DNA of 64,000 nt from the NCBI RefSeq assembly GCF_001434365.1, contig NZ_AZFN01000010.1, positions 18,806 to 82,805 on the forward strand, in the 5' to 3' direction. Both the position numbers and the translations under genes were made by a program. The DNA is from Limosilactobacillus gastricus DSM 16045 (lineage in GTDB: Bacteria; Bacillota; Bacilli; Lactobacillales; Lactobacillaceae). How positions within the stretch are numbered: position 1 is the stretch's first letter; the number at the start of each line of letters is the position of its first letter. Of the stretch, positions 56,747-64,000 are shown piece after piece. Below the pieces are notes generated by a model. It did not search any database and had not been told where the DNA came from. It saw only the letters and a program-made list of their open reading frames with translations.

Positions 56747-56775
56747 TATAATTCAAGGTGTAGAAAGCGTTTTCT
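56747..56775 (+). promoter_or_regulatory. aco operon promoter with cre site
   Basis: A perfect TATAAT lies at 56747-56752, with a weak -35. AGAAAGCGTTTTCT at 56762-56775 matches the cre consensus TGWAARCGYTWNCW at 13 of 14 positions and is fully palindromic except for the centre. It lies over the expected transcript start, so CcpA repression in sugar is likely. No sigma-54 TGGCAC-N5-TTGCA element is seen, unlike Bacillus aco operons. Confidence 0.75.
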
Positions 56776-56999
56776 TTGATGATTTAACCCTTATTTCAAG
56801 AAATTAGCAGATCGGTGCACAAGCAAATAGTCTAAGTTCATTAGGCATAATAACTTAATTAACCCTAATGGGGTGAGAAGAAGAATTGATCAGTTTGGAT
56901 GGAATAGTTAAATGGGGCAAAAGAAAATTAAGTAAAAATAACCTAATCTTCAGGAACTAAAAGCTATTGCTTCTCCCGATTATAAAGGGAGTGATACTT

Positions 57000-58352
57000 T
57001 TGGCGAATTATGATGTATTAGTGATCGGCGCAGGCCCTGGAGGCTATGTAGCAGCCGAAGAAGCAGCCCGGTTAGGAAAAACGGTTGCAGTGATTGAAAA
57101 AAAGGCGATCGGTGGGGCTTGTCTAAATGTAGGGTGTATCCCTTCCAAAACTTATTTGCAACATAGTCAATGGCTACTGACCTTTGATCAGGCTCGTCAG
57201 TATGGTATTGAAAGTCAGGTTCAACAGCTTGATTTTGCGAAACTACACGCACATAAAGATCAAGTGGTTGCCAGTTTGCAAAATGGGATTCGGACTACCT
57301 TTAAACAGGCTAAGATCGACTACTTTGCTGGCGAAGCTCAATATTTAAAAGAAACCACCTTCCTAGTTGAGGGTGAAAAAATAACTGGTAAAGACGTGAT
57401 CTTAGCAACCGGTAGTCACCCGTTCGTTCCCCCAATTAACGGAATTGATCAGGTGAACTATCTGACAACTGACGAATTTTTTGATTTAGCTACCTTACCA
57501 AAACGGCTCGTAGTCATAGGTGGAGGGGTCATCGCAATTGAATTAGCCTTTGCAATGCGACCTTTAGGCGTGGAAGTGACCGTGATTGAAGTTGCTCCCG
57601 AGATCTTATTAACGGAAGATCCAGTAGCGCGCGAGATCATCCGACAAAAATTAAAAGACCTAGGGGTACAGATATTTGAAGGGGCTCAGATCGAAAACGT
57701 TAAACCAGAGCAGGTTGAACTTGTAGGCGAAAGTCCACAAAGGTTTGATCAATTATTAGTGGCAACTGGACGAAAACCAAATACTGATCTTGCTAAAGCA
57801 ATTGGGCTTAAATTAACGGATCGTGGTTTTGTAGCAGTTGATCAATATTATGAAAGTTCGAAAGCCCATTTTTATGCGATTGGGGATCTCTTGCCAACTT
57901 ATATGTTAGCGCATGTGGCCAGTGCAGAAGGAATTAAAGCTGTACGGGCAATTTGTCGGCAAGCTGAGGAACCAGTTGATGCTGATGCAATTCCCCGTTC
58001 CCTATATACAAGTCCTGAGGTAGCTTCTTTTGGGATGAATGAAGAAGCGGCACGTGCGGCCGGCTTTGATGTTGTAACGGGACAACTGCCCTTTGCTTAC
58101 AACGGACGCGCGATTGCGACGGCGAAAACGGACGGTTTCATTCGGTTAATTTCAGAAAAACAGTATCATTTGATTTTAGGCGCTTTGATTGTTGGGGATC
58201 ACGCTACTGATCTATTACAAGAGCTAATTTTACTCAGGAATGCTGAAGGAACCTTAGATCAAATTGTCGATAGTGTCTATGCTCACCCAACAATTTCGGA
58301 ATTAATTCAAGATGTGGCGAAACAAGTAATTGCGAAAGGAGCACGATCATGA
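57000..58352 (+). CDS. acoL: Dihydrolipoamide dehydrogenase (E3) of the acetoin dehydrogenase complex
   Basis: This 450-residue flavoprotein reoxidises the AcoC lipoyl arm. The start is taken as the TTG at 57000, eight bases after AAGGGAG, giving MANYDVLVIGAGPGGYVAAE; an ATG at 56967 has no ribosome site. The redox pair is C41/C46 in GGACLNVGCIPSK, the NAD motif is VIGGGVIAIELA, and the active-site histidine is in YAHPTISE. It lacks a lipoyl domain. It is first in this operon, while acoL is last in Bacillus. Confidence 0.92.
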   Translation: MANYDVLVIGAGPGGYVAAEEAARLGKTVAVIEKKAIGGACLNVGCIPSKTYLQHSQWLLTFDQARQYGIESQVQQLDFAKLHAHKDQVVASLQNGIRTTFKQAKIDYFAGEAQYLKETTFLVEGEKITGKDVILATGSHPFVPPINGIDQVNYLTTDEFFDLATLPKRLVVIGGGVIAIELAFAMRPLGVEVTVIEVAPEILLTEDPVAREIIRQKLKDLGVQIFEGAQIENVKPEQVELVGESPQRFDQLLVATGRKPNTDLAKAIGLKLTDRGFVAVDQYYESSKAHFYAIGDLLPTYMLAHVASAEGIKAVRAICRQAEEPVDADAIPRSLYTSPEVASFGMNEEAARAAGFDVVTGQLPFAYNGRAIATAKTDGFIRLISEKQYHLILGALIVGDHATDLLQELILLRNAEGTLDQIVDSVYAHPTISELIQDVAKQVIAKGARS

Positions 58353-59422
58353 CAGATTACCGTGAATTACCACAAGAATTAACGAAAACTCGCAATGAAG
58401 GAGCGGTATCTCCATTAGTCGATTTGCAAGTTCATACTTCGACGGATGTGGAAGTGGAAGGAATTACTTCGGAACAAGCTCAAGTAATGTACAAAACGAT
58501 GTGGAATATCCGGAATTTTGAAGAAAACGCCCGCCGCTTCTTTGCTGCTGGACAAATTCCCGGTTTTGTCCACTTGTATGCAGGGGAAGAAGCGATTGCT
58601 ACTGGTGTTTGTGCCAACTTAACTGACCGTGACTATATTACGAGTACTCACCGGGGACATGGTCACTGTGTTGCTAAAGGTGGCGATTTGAAAGGAATGA
58701 TGGCTGAAATTTTTGGACGCTCGACCGGACTTGGTAAAGGTAAAGGTGGTTCTATGCACATTGCCGACTTGGATAAAGGAATCCTTGGCGCCAACGGGAT
58801 GGTTGGTGGTGGTTTCGGACTAGCTACCGGGGCAGCCATGCGGAATAAATATTTACATACTAATGATGTTGCTGTCTGCTTCTTTGGTGATGGGGCAGCG
58901 AATGAAGGGAATTTTCATGAATGTCTTAATATGGCTTCCATTTGGAAATTACCAGTAATCTTTGTTAATGAAAACATCCTCTTCGCTGAATCAACGCCAC
59001 AATGGTATTCTTCCGGATCGGGAACGATTGCTGAGCGAGCTGCGGTGTACAACATGCCGGGAGTTCGAGTAAATGGGAAAGATATCATTGCTGTTTACGA
59101 AGTTACTAAAGATGCGGTTGAACGGGCTCGTAATGGAGAAGGACCAACCTTAATTGAAGCCGTTACTTATTGGAATTACGGCCACTTTGAAGGTGATGAA
59201 CAGAAGTATAAGGCCCCTGATGGTGAAGAAAAGGCTTGGGCTGATGTTGATCCAATGCAAGTCTTTTATGACTATGCTATTGAGAATGAATTGCTAACCG
59301 CTGAAGAATTAGATCAGTTAGCGCAAGAATCAGAACAAGCTGTTAAAGAAGCGATTGAATTTGCCCAAAACAGTCCAATTCCAGAACCGGAATCACTATT
59401 GGACGATGTTTTTGCCGATTAA
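58349..59422 (+). CDS. acoA: Acetoin dehydrogenase E1 alpha subunit
   Basis: The 357-residue TPP enzyme subunit cleaves acetoin into acetaldehyde and an acetyl unit. HRGHGHCVAKGGDLKGMMAE, GKGKGGSMHIADLDKGILGA and the TPP motif GDGAANEGNFHECLNMA are the acetoin/PDH E1-alpha strings, with the GANGMVGGG stretch favouring acetoin dehydrogenase. It overlaps acoL by four bases. An additional 45-residue N-terminal extension is present. Another 2-oxoacid or 2-hydroxyketone substrate is possible. Confidence 0.88.
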   Translation: MTDYRELPQELTKTRNEGAVSPLVDLQVHTSTDVEVEGITSEQAQVMYKTMWNIRNFEENARRFFAAGQIPGFVHLYAGEEAIATGVCANLTDRDYITSTHRGHGHCVAKGGDLKGMMAEIFGRSTGLGKGKGGSMHIADLDKGILGANGMVGGGFGLATGAAMRNKYLHTNDVAVCFFGDGAANEGNFHECLNMASIWKLPVIFVNENILFAESTPQWYSSGSGTIAERAAVYNMPGVRVNGKDIIAVYEVTKDAVERARNGEGPTLIEAVTYWNYGHFEGDEQKYKAPDGEEKAWADVDPMQVFYDYAIENELLTAEELDQLAQESEQAVKEAIEFAQNSPIPEPESLLDDVFAD

Positions 59423-59440
59423 AGATGGGAGGATCCAAAA

Positions 59441-60472
59441 ATGGCTCGCGAAATTTTATTTATGAAAGCGATCAATGAAGCTTTAGACCAAGCAATGGCA
59501 AAAGACGAAACGGTAGTCCTCCTGGGTGAAGATATTGCCGGTGGGGCAGAAGTAAAACACTTAGAAGAACAAAACGAAGATGCTTGGGGTGGCGTAATGG
59601 GGGTCACCAAAGGCCTAATGCAAAAATATGGTCGGGAACGGGTGATTGATACCCCAATTTCAGAACATGGTTACATGTCATCATCAGTGGGGATGGCCGT
59701 AACTGGATTACGTCCGGTTCCAGAATTAATGTTCAATGATTTTATTGGCTTTTGTTTTGATGCTTTGCTGGGGCAAGGTTCAAAAATGCGCTATATGTTT
59801 GGTGGTAAGGCCAAAGTTCCAATGACTGTTCGGACTATGCACGGGGCGGGGGCTTCGGCTGCGGCGCAACACTCGGGGACTTATTATGGTTTATTTGGAT
59901 CGATCCCGGGGTTAAAAGTGGTTGTACCAGCAACCCCATATGATGCGAAAGGATTACTTTTGTCCTCCATTGAAGAAGACAATATCGTCATCTTTTCAGA
60001 AGATAAAACCCTTTATGGAATGAAGGGCGAAGTTCCCGAAGAATATTACACAATTCCGATTGGAAAAGCGGCAGTGCGTCGAGAAGGATCAGATTTAACG
60101 ATTGTTACTATCGGTAAAATGCTGTATGTTGCCTACGAGGTTGCAGATCAATTAGCTAAAGATGGCATCTCGACAGAAGTAATTGATTTACGAACGGTTG
60201 CCCCATGGGACCAAGAAACTGTCCTTAATTCGGTTAAAAAGACGGGACGTTTAATTATTATTGATGAATCCAATCCACATAACAATACGGCAACTGATAT
60301 TGCGGCCGTTGTGACGGATCAGGCCTTTGATTATCTTGATGGGCCGGTCAAGAGGGTTACGGCACCGAACACGCCCGTTCCGTTTGCAACCAATTTGGAA
60401 CAACTATACATTCCAAATGCGCAGCGGGTAATCGAGACGGCTAGTGAAATAATTGATGATCTCAAAAGCTAG
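59441..60472 (+). CDS. acoB: Acetoin dehydrogenase E1 beta subunit
   Basis: The 343-residue beta subunit pairs with AcoA. LLGEDIAGGAEVKH and EDAWGGVMGVTKGLM are specific to the AcoB branch, as is YYGLFGSIPGLKVVVPATPYDAKG; PDH E1-beta proteins, including pdhB in this window, differ at these places. GGGAGGATCC is the ribosome site. It lies 18 bases after acoA and 15 before acoC. Confidence 0.92.
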   Translation: MAREILFMKAINEALDQAMAKDETVVLLGEDIAGGAEVKHLEEQNEDAWGGVMGVTKGLMQKYGRERVIDTPISEHGYMSSSVGMAVTGLRPVPELMFNDFIGFCFDALLGQGSKMRYMFGGKAKVPMTVRTMHGAGASAAAQHSGTYYGLFGSIPGLKVVVPATPYDAKGLLLSSIEEDNIVIFSEDKTLYGMKGEVPEEYYTIPIGKAAVRREGSDLTIVTIGKMLYVAYEVADQLAKDGISTEVIDLRTVAPWDQETVLNSVKKTGRLIIIDESNPHNNTATDIAAVVTDQAFDYLDGPVKRVTAPNTPVPFATNLEQLYIPNAQRVIETASEIIDDLKS

Positions 60473-60487
60473 AAAGGAGGGACAACC

Positions 60488-61693
60488 ATGGCTACTGAAA
60501 TTGTAATGCCAAAATTGGGCCTAACGATGACGGAAGGCACCATCGATCATTGGCTGGTGGCAGTTGGTGATCAAGTTACGGCCGGTCAACCAATCTTAGA
60601 AATTAGTTCTGAAAAATTAACCAGTGAAGTTGAATCTCCTGAAGCGGGCACCGTCCTTAAATTACTGTATGTCGATGGGGACACGGTACCTTGTAAACAA
60701 GCGGTGGCGATTATTGGTGATGCATCAGAAACCGTTGACGAATCTTCTACTGCTTCTCCAGCGCAAGCTCCTGTTACTGAATCGCAACCAGTTGCAGTAA
60801 ATGATGTATCGACCGATGAGCCAACAAAACCAAGATCAACCGGTCGCATCTTAATTACACCGGTAGCGCGGCGGTTAGCGGCAGAAAAAGGTTATCGAAT
60901 AGAAGATATTCCAGGGACGGGCGGTAACGGTCGCATAACTCGGCGCGACGTTGAAGGTTTCGCCCCGGTTAAGGAAGCGGCAACATCAGTTGTGAGCGAG
61001 CCAGCTAGGTCTAACCTAACGGGAATGCGTAAAACTATCGCTCAGCGGATGATGAACAGCCTTCATAATAGTGCGCAACTGACCTTGCATCGAAAAGTTG
61101 ATGTAACTAGCTTAATGGCAATGCGCCAAGAATTAAAATCCAAAGTTGAACAGCCACTCGATAATGGCGAAATCTCCTTAACGGCTTTAATTACGCGAGC
61201 GGTGATTAAGGCTTTGCAAGAACACCCGGCTGTTAATGCCTGGTTCTTTGAAGGCGACTACCAAGTACAAAGTCAGATTAATATCGGGATTGCGACCGCT
61301 TTAAGTGATGGTCTAGTGGTGCCTGTTGTGCAAAATGCTGATCAGTTAAGCTTGGGTCAACTGGGCCGAACGATAAAAAACCTGGCTGGTGAGGCCCGTA
61401 AAGGAACTTTAGATTCGAGTCTTTATGCTGGGTCGACTTTCTCAATAACAACCTTGGGTGCCCAAGGAGTTGAGTACTTCACGCCAATTTTAAATCCACC
61501 AGAAATAGGAATTCTTGGCGTTGGAGCCCTTCAAAAGAATTTAGCCCTTGGTGATGATGGCGAAGTTATTGAACGCACGGAATTACCACTTAGTTTGACT
61601 TTTGATCATCAAGTTCTTGACGGGGCGCCAGCAGCAGAATTTTTAGGGACAGTGGTTGACTACCTGCAAAGCCCTTACTCTTTATTACTGTAA
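60488..61693 (+). CDS. acoC: Acetoin dehydrogenase E2 (dihydrolipoyl acetyltransferase)
   Basis: The 401-residue E2 has one lipoyl domain with K43 (ISSEKLTSEVESPEAG), a short Ser/Thr/Pro linker, a peripheral-subunit-binding domain (LITPVARRLAAEKGYRIEDI) and the catalytic domain ending in FDHQVLDG (H374, D378; Gln in place of the usual Arg, as in many non-PDH E2 proteins). AAAGGAGGGACAACC precedes the ATG. No lipoate ligase lies here, so LplA from the pdh operon probably serves it. Confidence 0.92.
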   Translation: MATEIVMPKLGLTMTEGTIDHWLVAVGDQVTAGQPILEISSEKLTSEVESPEAGTVLKLLYVDGDTVPCKQAVAIIGDASETVDESSTASPAQAPVTESQPVAVNDVSTDEPTKPRSTGRILITPVARRLAAEKGYRIEDIPGTGGNGRITRRDVEGFAPVKEAATSVVSEPARSNLTGMRKTIAQRMMNSLHNSAQLTLHRKVDVTSLMAMRQELKSKVEQPLDNGEISLTALITRAVIKALQEHPAVNAWFFEGDYQVQSQINIGIATALSDGLVVPVVQNADQLSLGQLGRTIKNLAGEARKGTLDSSLYAGSTFSITTLGAQGVEYFTPILNPPEIGILGVGALQKNLALGDDGEVIERTELPLSLTFDHQVLDGAPAAEFLGTVVDYLQSPYSLLL

Positions 61694-61729
61694 ATTAAAA
61701 TGACATAACCTAAAAATCCCTATAAAAAA

Positions 61730-61755
61730 GACGCTTAGCCGAAAACTAAGCGTCT
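61730..61755. terminator. Bidirectional terminator between acoC and panE-like gene
   Basis: AGACGCTTAG (61730-61739) pairs with CTAAGCGTCT (61746-61755). Six A bases upstream give a T tail on the minus strand; the plus strand has ATTATTAT. Confidence 0.85.
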
Positions 61756-61759
61756 ATTA

Positions 61760-62704
61760 TTATGACCTATTTGCATGCCGTACCGATTCTTTAGCATGTA
61801 CAAGGTCGGTTAAGAGATCACAATAGGGAGTTGCTAATCCATATTTGTGACCGTGAGTGGAAACATAACCGTTCATGTAGTCAATTTCGGTGACACGATT
61901 ATTTTTAATCAAATCTTGATACATAGAAGGGTAATGATCACCAATGACATTATAAGAGGCTTCGACGTGGTCGACGACTTCTTGTCGATCAAGATTAACC
62001 CCTTCTTTTTCACCAACGGCCGCAAATTCATCCACAATCTTAACGACCATATCATGAGCTCCTGGAGTTTGACTATATTCGGTTAAATTACATTCTAAAA
62101 GCGTACAAAGAGTATTTAAGGTTCCATTGACACACCCCTTACGAAAGACTGAGTAGCGAGGATTGTCAAGGTAGTGGGCCTTTAACCCGGCTTGACTAAA
62201 GACTTCAACTACTTGTTTAGCCATTTCTTGGGCATCTGGATTACCATTTGGGCTACCCAATTCACATGATCCGTCATCACCCAAAAAAACATGATCAGGT
62301 CGCGTCATTTGTGCAGTCCACATGGTATTACCAAGAAGAACTCGATCAGGATCAACATATTTAGCCAAGGTCTTTTCGTGCCCCACACCGTTCATTAAAC
62401 AAAGGGCGAAAGTATCGTCATCAAAAGCAGGTAGAACATCTTGGACCATTTGATCCAATTGCATTGATTTACAAAGAAATAAGACAACATCAAAGTGTTG
62501 ATCAGTAGGGACTTTCGTTTGCGCATAAGCGGGGACCCTAACCTGAACCTCCTGGCCGTTGAATTTGGCCTTTAAACCGTCTTTTTTTAAATAGGAAAGA
62601 CGATCTTGCCAACCATCAGCAACCGCGACGTCATTGCCAGTATGTGCTAGGCAAAGCGCAAAACGGGTTCCCATTCCGCCAACACCTGCAACCAGGACTT
62701 TCAT
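61760..62704 (-). CDS. panE: PanE/ApbA-family 2-ketoacid (ketopantoate-type) reductase
   Basis: The 314-residue NAD(P)H-dependent reductase begins MKVLVAGVGGMGTRFALCLA, with the Rossmann loop, and has the K-containing FLCKSMQLDQM and C-terminal NNRVTEIDYMNGYVS with the catalytic region. As I recall it, it closely resembles Lactococcus lactis PanE, which acts mainly as a D-2-hydroxyacid dehydrogenase on keto acids from branched-chain amino acids. It lies 14 bases after the hydratase gene and shares its T-box transcript. GGAGGAAGG precedes the ATG. Pantoate synthesis is the alternative. Confidence 0.87.
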   Translation of the reverse strand: MKVLVAGVGGMGTRFALCLAHTGNDVAVADGWQDRLSYLKKDGLKAKFNGQEVQVRVPAYAQTKVPTDQHFDVVLFLCKSMQLDQMVQDVLPAFDDDTFALCLMNGVGHEKTLAKYVDPDRVLLGNTMWTAQMTRPDHVFLGDDGSCELGSPNGNPDAQEMAKQVVEVFSQAGLKAHYLDNPRYSVFRKGCVNGTLNTLCTLLECNLTEYSQTPGAHDMVVKIVDEFAAVGEKEGVNLDRQEVVDHVEASYNVIGDHYPSMYQDLIKNNRVTEIDYMNGYVSTHGHKYGLATPYCDLLTDLVHAKESVRHANRS

Positions 62705-62718
62705 TGGCCTTCCTCCAA

Positions 62719-63528
62719 TTAGAGCTTAGAAACCGTAGGGTGGGCATCAACCGTAACCGTTCCAAAGTCGTGATTAAACTTGGCTTCCCACTTTCCGGCC
62801 GTTAAGTGAGGAGGCAATAAGAAGGTTCCTGAAGATACTAATTGACCACGAGCAAAGACCTTACCTTGTTCGGCTAACTTCTTAACCAACCATTGTAGGG
62901 AGTTTAAGGGGTTGTCTAGGACTTCAGAAGAATCACCTTCGCTCACTTTTTCGCCATCGTGGTAGAGGCCCACGTGAACGGTGGCTGCGTCTTCGACTGA
63001 TGAGAAGACTTGATCAGCATCGCGTTCTTCCCCGTAAACAACCGCACCACCAACCGCACAATCGGATAAAACATTGTATTTACCTAGTGCCGGGAACCAG
63101 TTAACGAAACGGGCATCTGGTAATTCTACCGTTCCACAAACAGTGGTCTTGTGTAATAAGTCTTCTAAAGAGTCATCTGGCGACAAAGTTTCCTTAGCCC
63201 GGAAGCCAAGTTCAACTTCTAAAAGCGGTTCGTTCATATGATCAACGTTGACATCAGCTGGTCCCTTTAAGAAACGTTCGGCAACTTGTTGACCATACAA
63301 AGGAGCATCAGTATCGAACATCTTTTGGGTTTCTTCACTGGTTAAGGATACCTTGTAGCCGGCCGTTGGTTGGCCTTTTAAAGTCATGACCCGTTCTTGA
63401 ACTGCGTAGGCCGTATCGAAATCACTAACGGCATCTTTCCAATCTTCTTCATTTAAAGCTGTGTTGTGCTTGTATGCATTAACTAAAGCTTGAGCAAATT
63501 CTTCTTGGCGTGTGTTTAATTCTGTCAT
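62719..63528 (-). CDS. 2-keto-4-pentenoate hydratase-like (FAH superfamily) protein
   Basis: The 269-residue protein starts at the ATG at 63528, after GGAGGAATTG; the frame upstream lies in the T-box leader. It resembles MhpD/hydratase-decarboxylase proteins of the fumarylacetoacetase superfamily: the metal-binding acids are in PLLEVELGFRAKE and VELPDARFVNW, and AGYKVSLTSEETQKMF is the N-terminal signature. A hydratase or decarboxylase acting on a 2-ketoacid is likely; the substrate is unknown. It heads a two-gene operon with the PanE-like gene. Confidence 0.84.
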   Translation of the reverse strand: MTELNTRQEEFAQALVNAYKHNTALNEEDWKDAVSDFDTAYAVQERVMTLKGQPTAGYKVSLTSEETQKMFDTDAPLYGQQVAERFLKGPADVNVDHMNEPLLEVELGFRAKETLSPDDSLEDLLHKTTVCGTVELPDARFVNWFPALGKYNVLSDCAVGGAVVYGEERDADQVFSSVEDAATVHVGLYHDGEKVSEGDSSEVLDNPLNSLQWLVKKLAEQGKVFARGQLVSSGTFLLPPHLTAGKWEAKFNHDFGTVTVDAHPTVSKL

Positions 63529-63588
63529 AATCAATTCCTCCAGGTATCGTAAAAAGTTATAAGAATTAATTAAATTAAGAAAAGAAAA

Positions 63589-63627
63589 AGCGCTCTTATT
63601 GTAGGATTTACCTACAGTAAGAGCGCT
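63589..63627 (-). terminator. Regulated terminator of the T-box leader
   Basis: AGCGCTCTTATTGTAGG and CCTACAGTAAGAGCGCT (plus-strand order) form the stem with one mismatch; the T tail on the minus strand is at 63580-63589. Uncharged tRNA should prevent its formation. Confidence 0.9.
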
Positions 63628-63860
63628 TGCGCGTGGTACCATCTTACATTACTCCAAAATGGGGTCACTCAATCACAGACCATCATCTGTGACCATTGTA
63701 ATGGGTGGTAGCCAACCTGAGCTTACTTAATTCAGCCGGTAACTCGGGAAGGATATGATGTTAATCGCTATTGCTAATTCACACCAACCATCAGCTCTCT
63801 GAAATAGCGTGATTACTCATCAATTTCCGTCAACGTTTTCTAATCGAAATTTAATTGTTG
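63589..63860 (-). ncRNA. T-box riboswitch leader
   Basis: On the minus strand, the leader has the stem I strings AGAGAGCTGATGG and GGTTGGTGTGAA, a specifier region ending CCTTCCCGAGT, and the T-box core GATGGTACCACGCGC (63629-63643). It is followed by a 17-base-pair terminator (arms 63589-63605 and 63611-63627) with a TTTTTCTTTT tail, part of which can pair in an antiterminator. By spacing to CGAG, the specifier is ATC (63752-63754) or the overlapping ATA (63754-63756); both are isoleucine. The class is certain, the codon less so. Confidence 0.92.
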
Positions 63861-63865
63861 AAGGT

Positions 63866-63894
63866 AGTATAGAGCGCTTATTTTTGAATGTCAA
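63866..63894 (-). promoter_or_regulatory. Strong sigma-A promoter of the T-box operon
   Basis: On the minus strand, a perfect TTGACA (63889-63894), a 17-base spacer and TATACT (63866-63871). Transcription should begin near 63859, so the leader is about 330 bases long before the hydratase start codon. Confidence 0.88.
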
Positions 63895-64000
63895 CTTATA
63901 AATTAAAGTTTTTTAATTTTATTTAGTGGGTCACCTTTAAAAATCATTGTCAGATTGGGTATTTCTGGGTAGGGTAGTGTAATGTTTTAATAGGTTGTAA
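63895..64000. other. End of window, no feature seen
   Basis: Beyond the T-box promoter there is an A/T-rich stretch without an open frame, hairpin or RNA gene that I can support. Confidence 0.5.

Larger units (their letters stand above)
56634..56999 (+). other. 366-base gene-poor region before acoL
   Basis: The stretch holds the Clp terminator, the aco promoter and cre site, and a leader of about 240 bases. In the leader a 24-codon frame starting with TTG at 56886, behind GGGGTGAG, runs to TAA at 56958-56960 and would encode a lysine/arginine-rich peptide; I cannot tell if it is translated. The rest of the leader has no strong hairpin or T tract that I can see. Confidence 0.5.

Noticed and set aside
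30956..63528. The tautomerase and the hydratase as parts of a catechol meta-cleavage pathway
   Set aside because: They are 32 kb apart on opposite strands, and no ring-cleaving dioxygenase or aldolase is present in the window.
1..64000. Mobile elements, prophage, CRISPR array, rRNA or tRNA genes
   Set aside because: I found no transposase or integrase-like protein, no regularly spaced repeats and no tRNA- or rRNA-like sequence by reading; a tRNAscan or ISfinder run would be needed to be fully sure.

Overview
This window reads as a chromosome segment of a low-to-mid G+C Gram-positive bacterium of the family Lactobacillaceae. The evidence is the gene set and its order: rpsB-tsf-pyrH-frr-uppS-cdsA-rseP-proS-polC, a four-gene pyruvate dehydrogenase operon followed by lplA, D-lactate dehydrogenase, a C69 dipeptidase, YfhO and a LexA/YnzC/YneF block. 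AGGAGG-type ribosome sites, sigma-A promoters and T-box/cre regulation fit as well. I cannot fix the species. No rRNA, tRNA, IS element, prophage, plasmid gene or CRISPR array was seen, so this looks like vertically inherited core and niche metabolism.

Layout. 1-2540: end of a histidine operon (hisA end, hisF, hisI, hisE, hisC). 2566-6344: threonine synthesis, with thrC divergent from hom-thrB. 6396-13096: a voltage-gated-type K+ channel overlapping rqcH, then degV, a coupled membrane protein, yaaA, an acetyltransferase and the azlCD branched-chain amino acid exporter. 13345-19198: pdhABCD plus lplA, with a cre site on the promoter. 19295-36111: mixed accessory genes, including an SGNH esterase, a CNNM/CorC protein, an MFS exporter, a phosphoesterase, an EIIC-like protein that has lost key PTS residues paired with a DUF915 hydrolase, a secreted serine hydrolase, a dipeptidase, a CPA2 antiporter, a tautomerase, glpK, an unknown protein and YfhO. 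36164-41941: lexA, small conserved genes, plsC, trmN6, a GIY-YIG protein, ldhD, and a MarR-YczE-GNAT operon with twin operators. 42099-54337: the housekeeping translation/cell-envelope/replication block. 54462-63528: a shortened Clp ATPase, an acetoin dehydrogenase operon (E3-E1alpha-E1beta-E2) and a T-box controlled pair, a 2-ketoacid hydratase-like enzyme plus a PanE-type ketoacid reductase.

How it fits together. Two lipoyl-dependent dehydrogenase complexes, pdh and aco, each have a near-consensus cre site at the promoter, so CcpA control by sugar supply is likely. LplA at the end of the pdh operon probably lipoylates both E2 proteins. Carbon and redox genes (glpK, ldhD, pdh, aco) and amino-acid genes (his, thr, azlCD, the T-box pair) dominate.

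Most interesting for follow-up: (i) the T-box RNA at 63589-63860, whose candidate specifier codons both read as isoleucine, upstream of the hydratase/PanE pair; (ii) the EIIC-like membrane protein lacking both the GIHG-type histidine and the NEP glutamate, coupled to an anchored DUF915 hydrolase; (iii) the 723-residue Clp ATPase without a middle domain or a visible ClpP loop and with an altered first ATPase site; (iv) the reverse-complementary 16-bp operators of the MarR operon. None of these is proven to be a new system from sequence alone.
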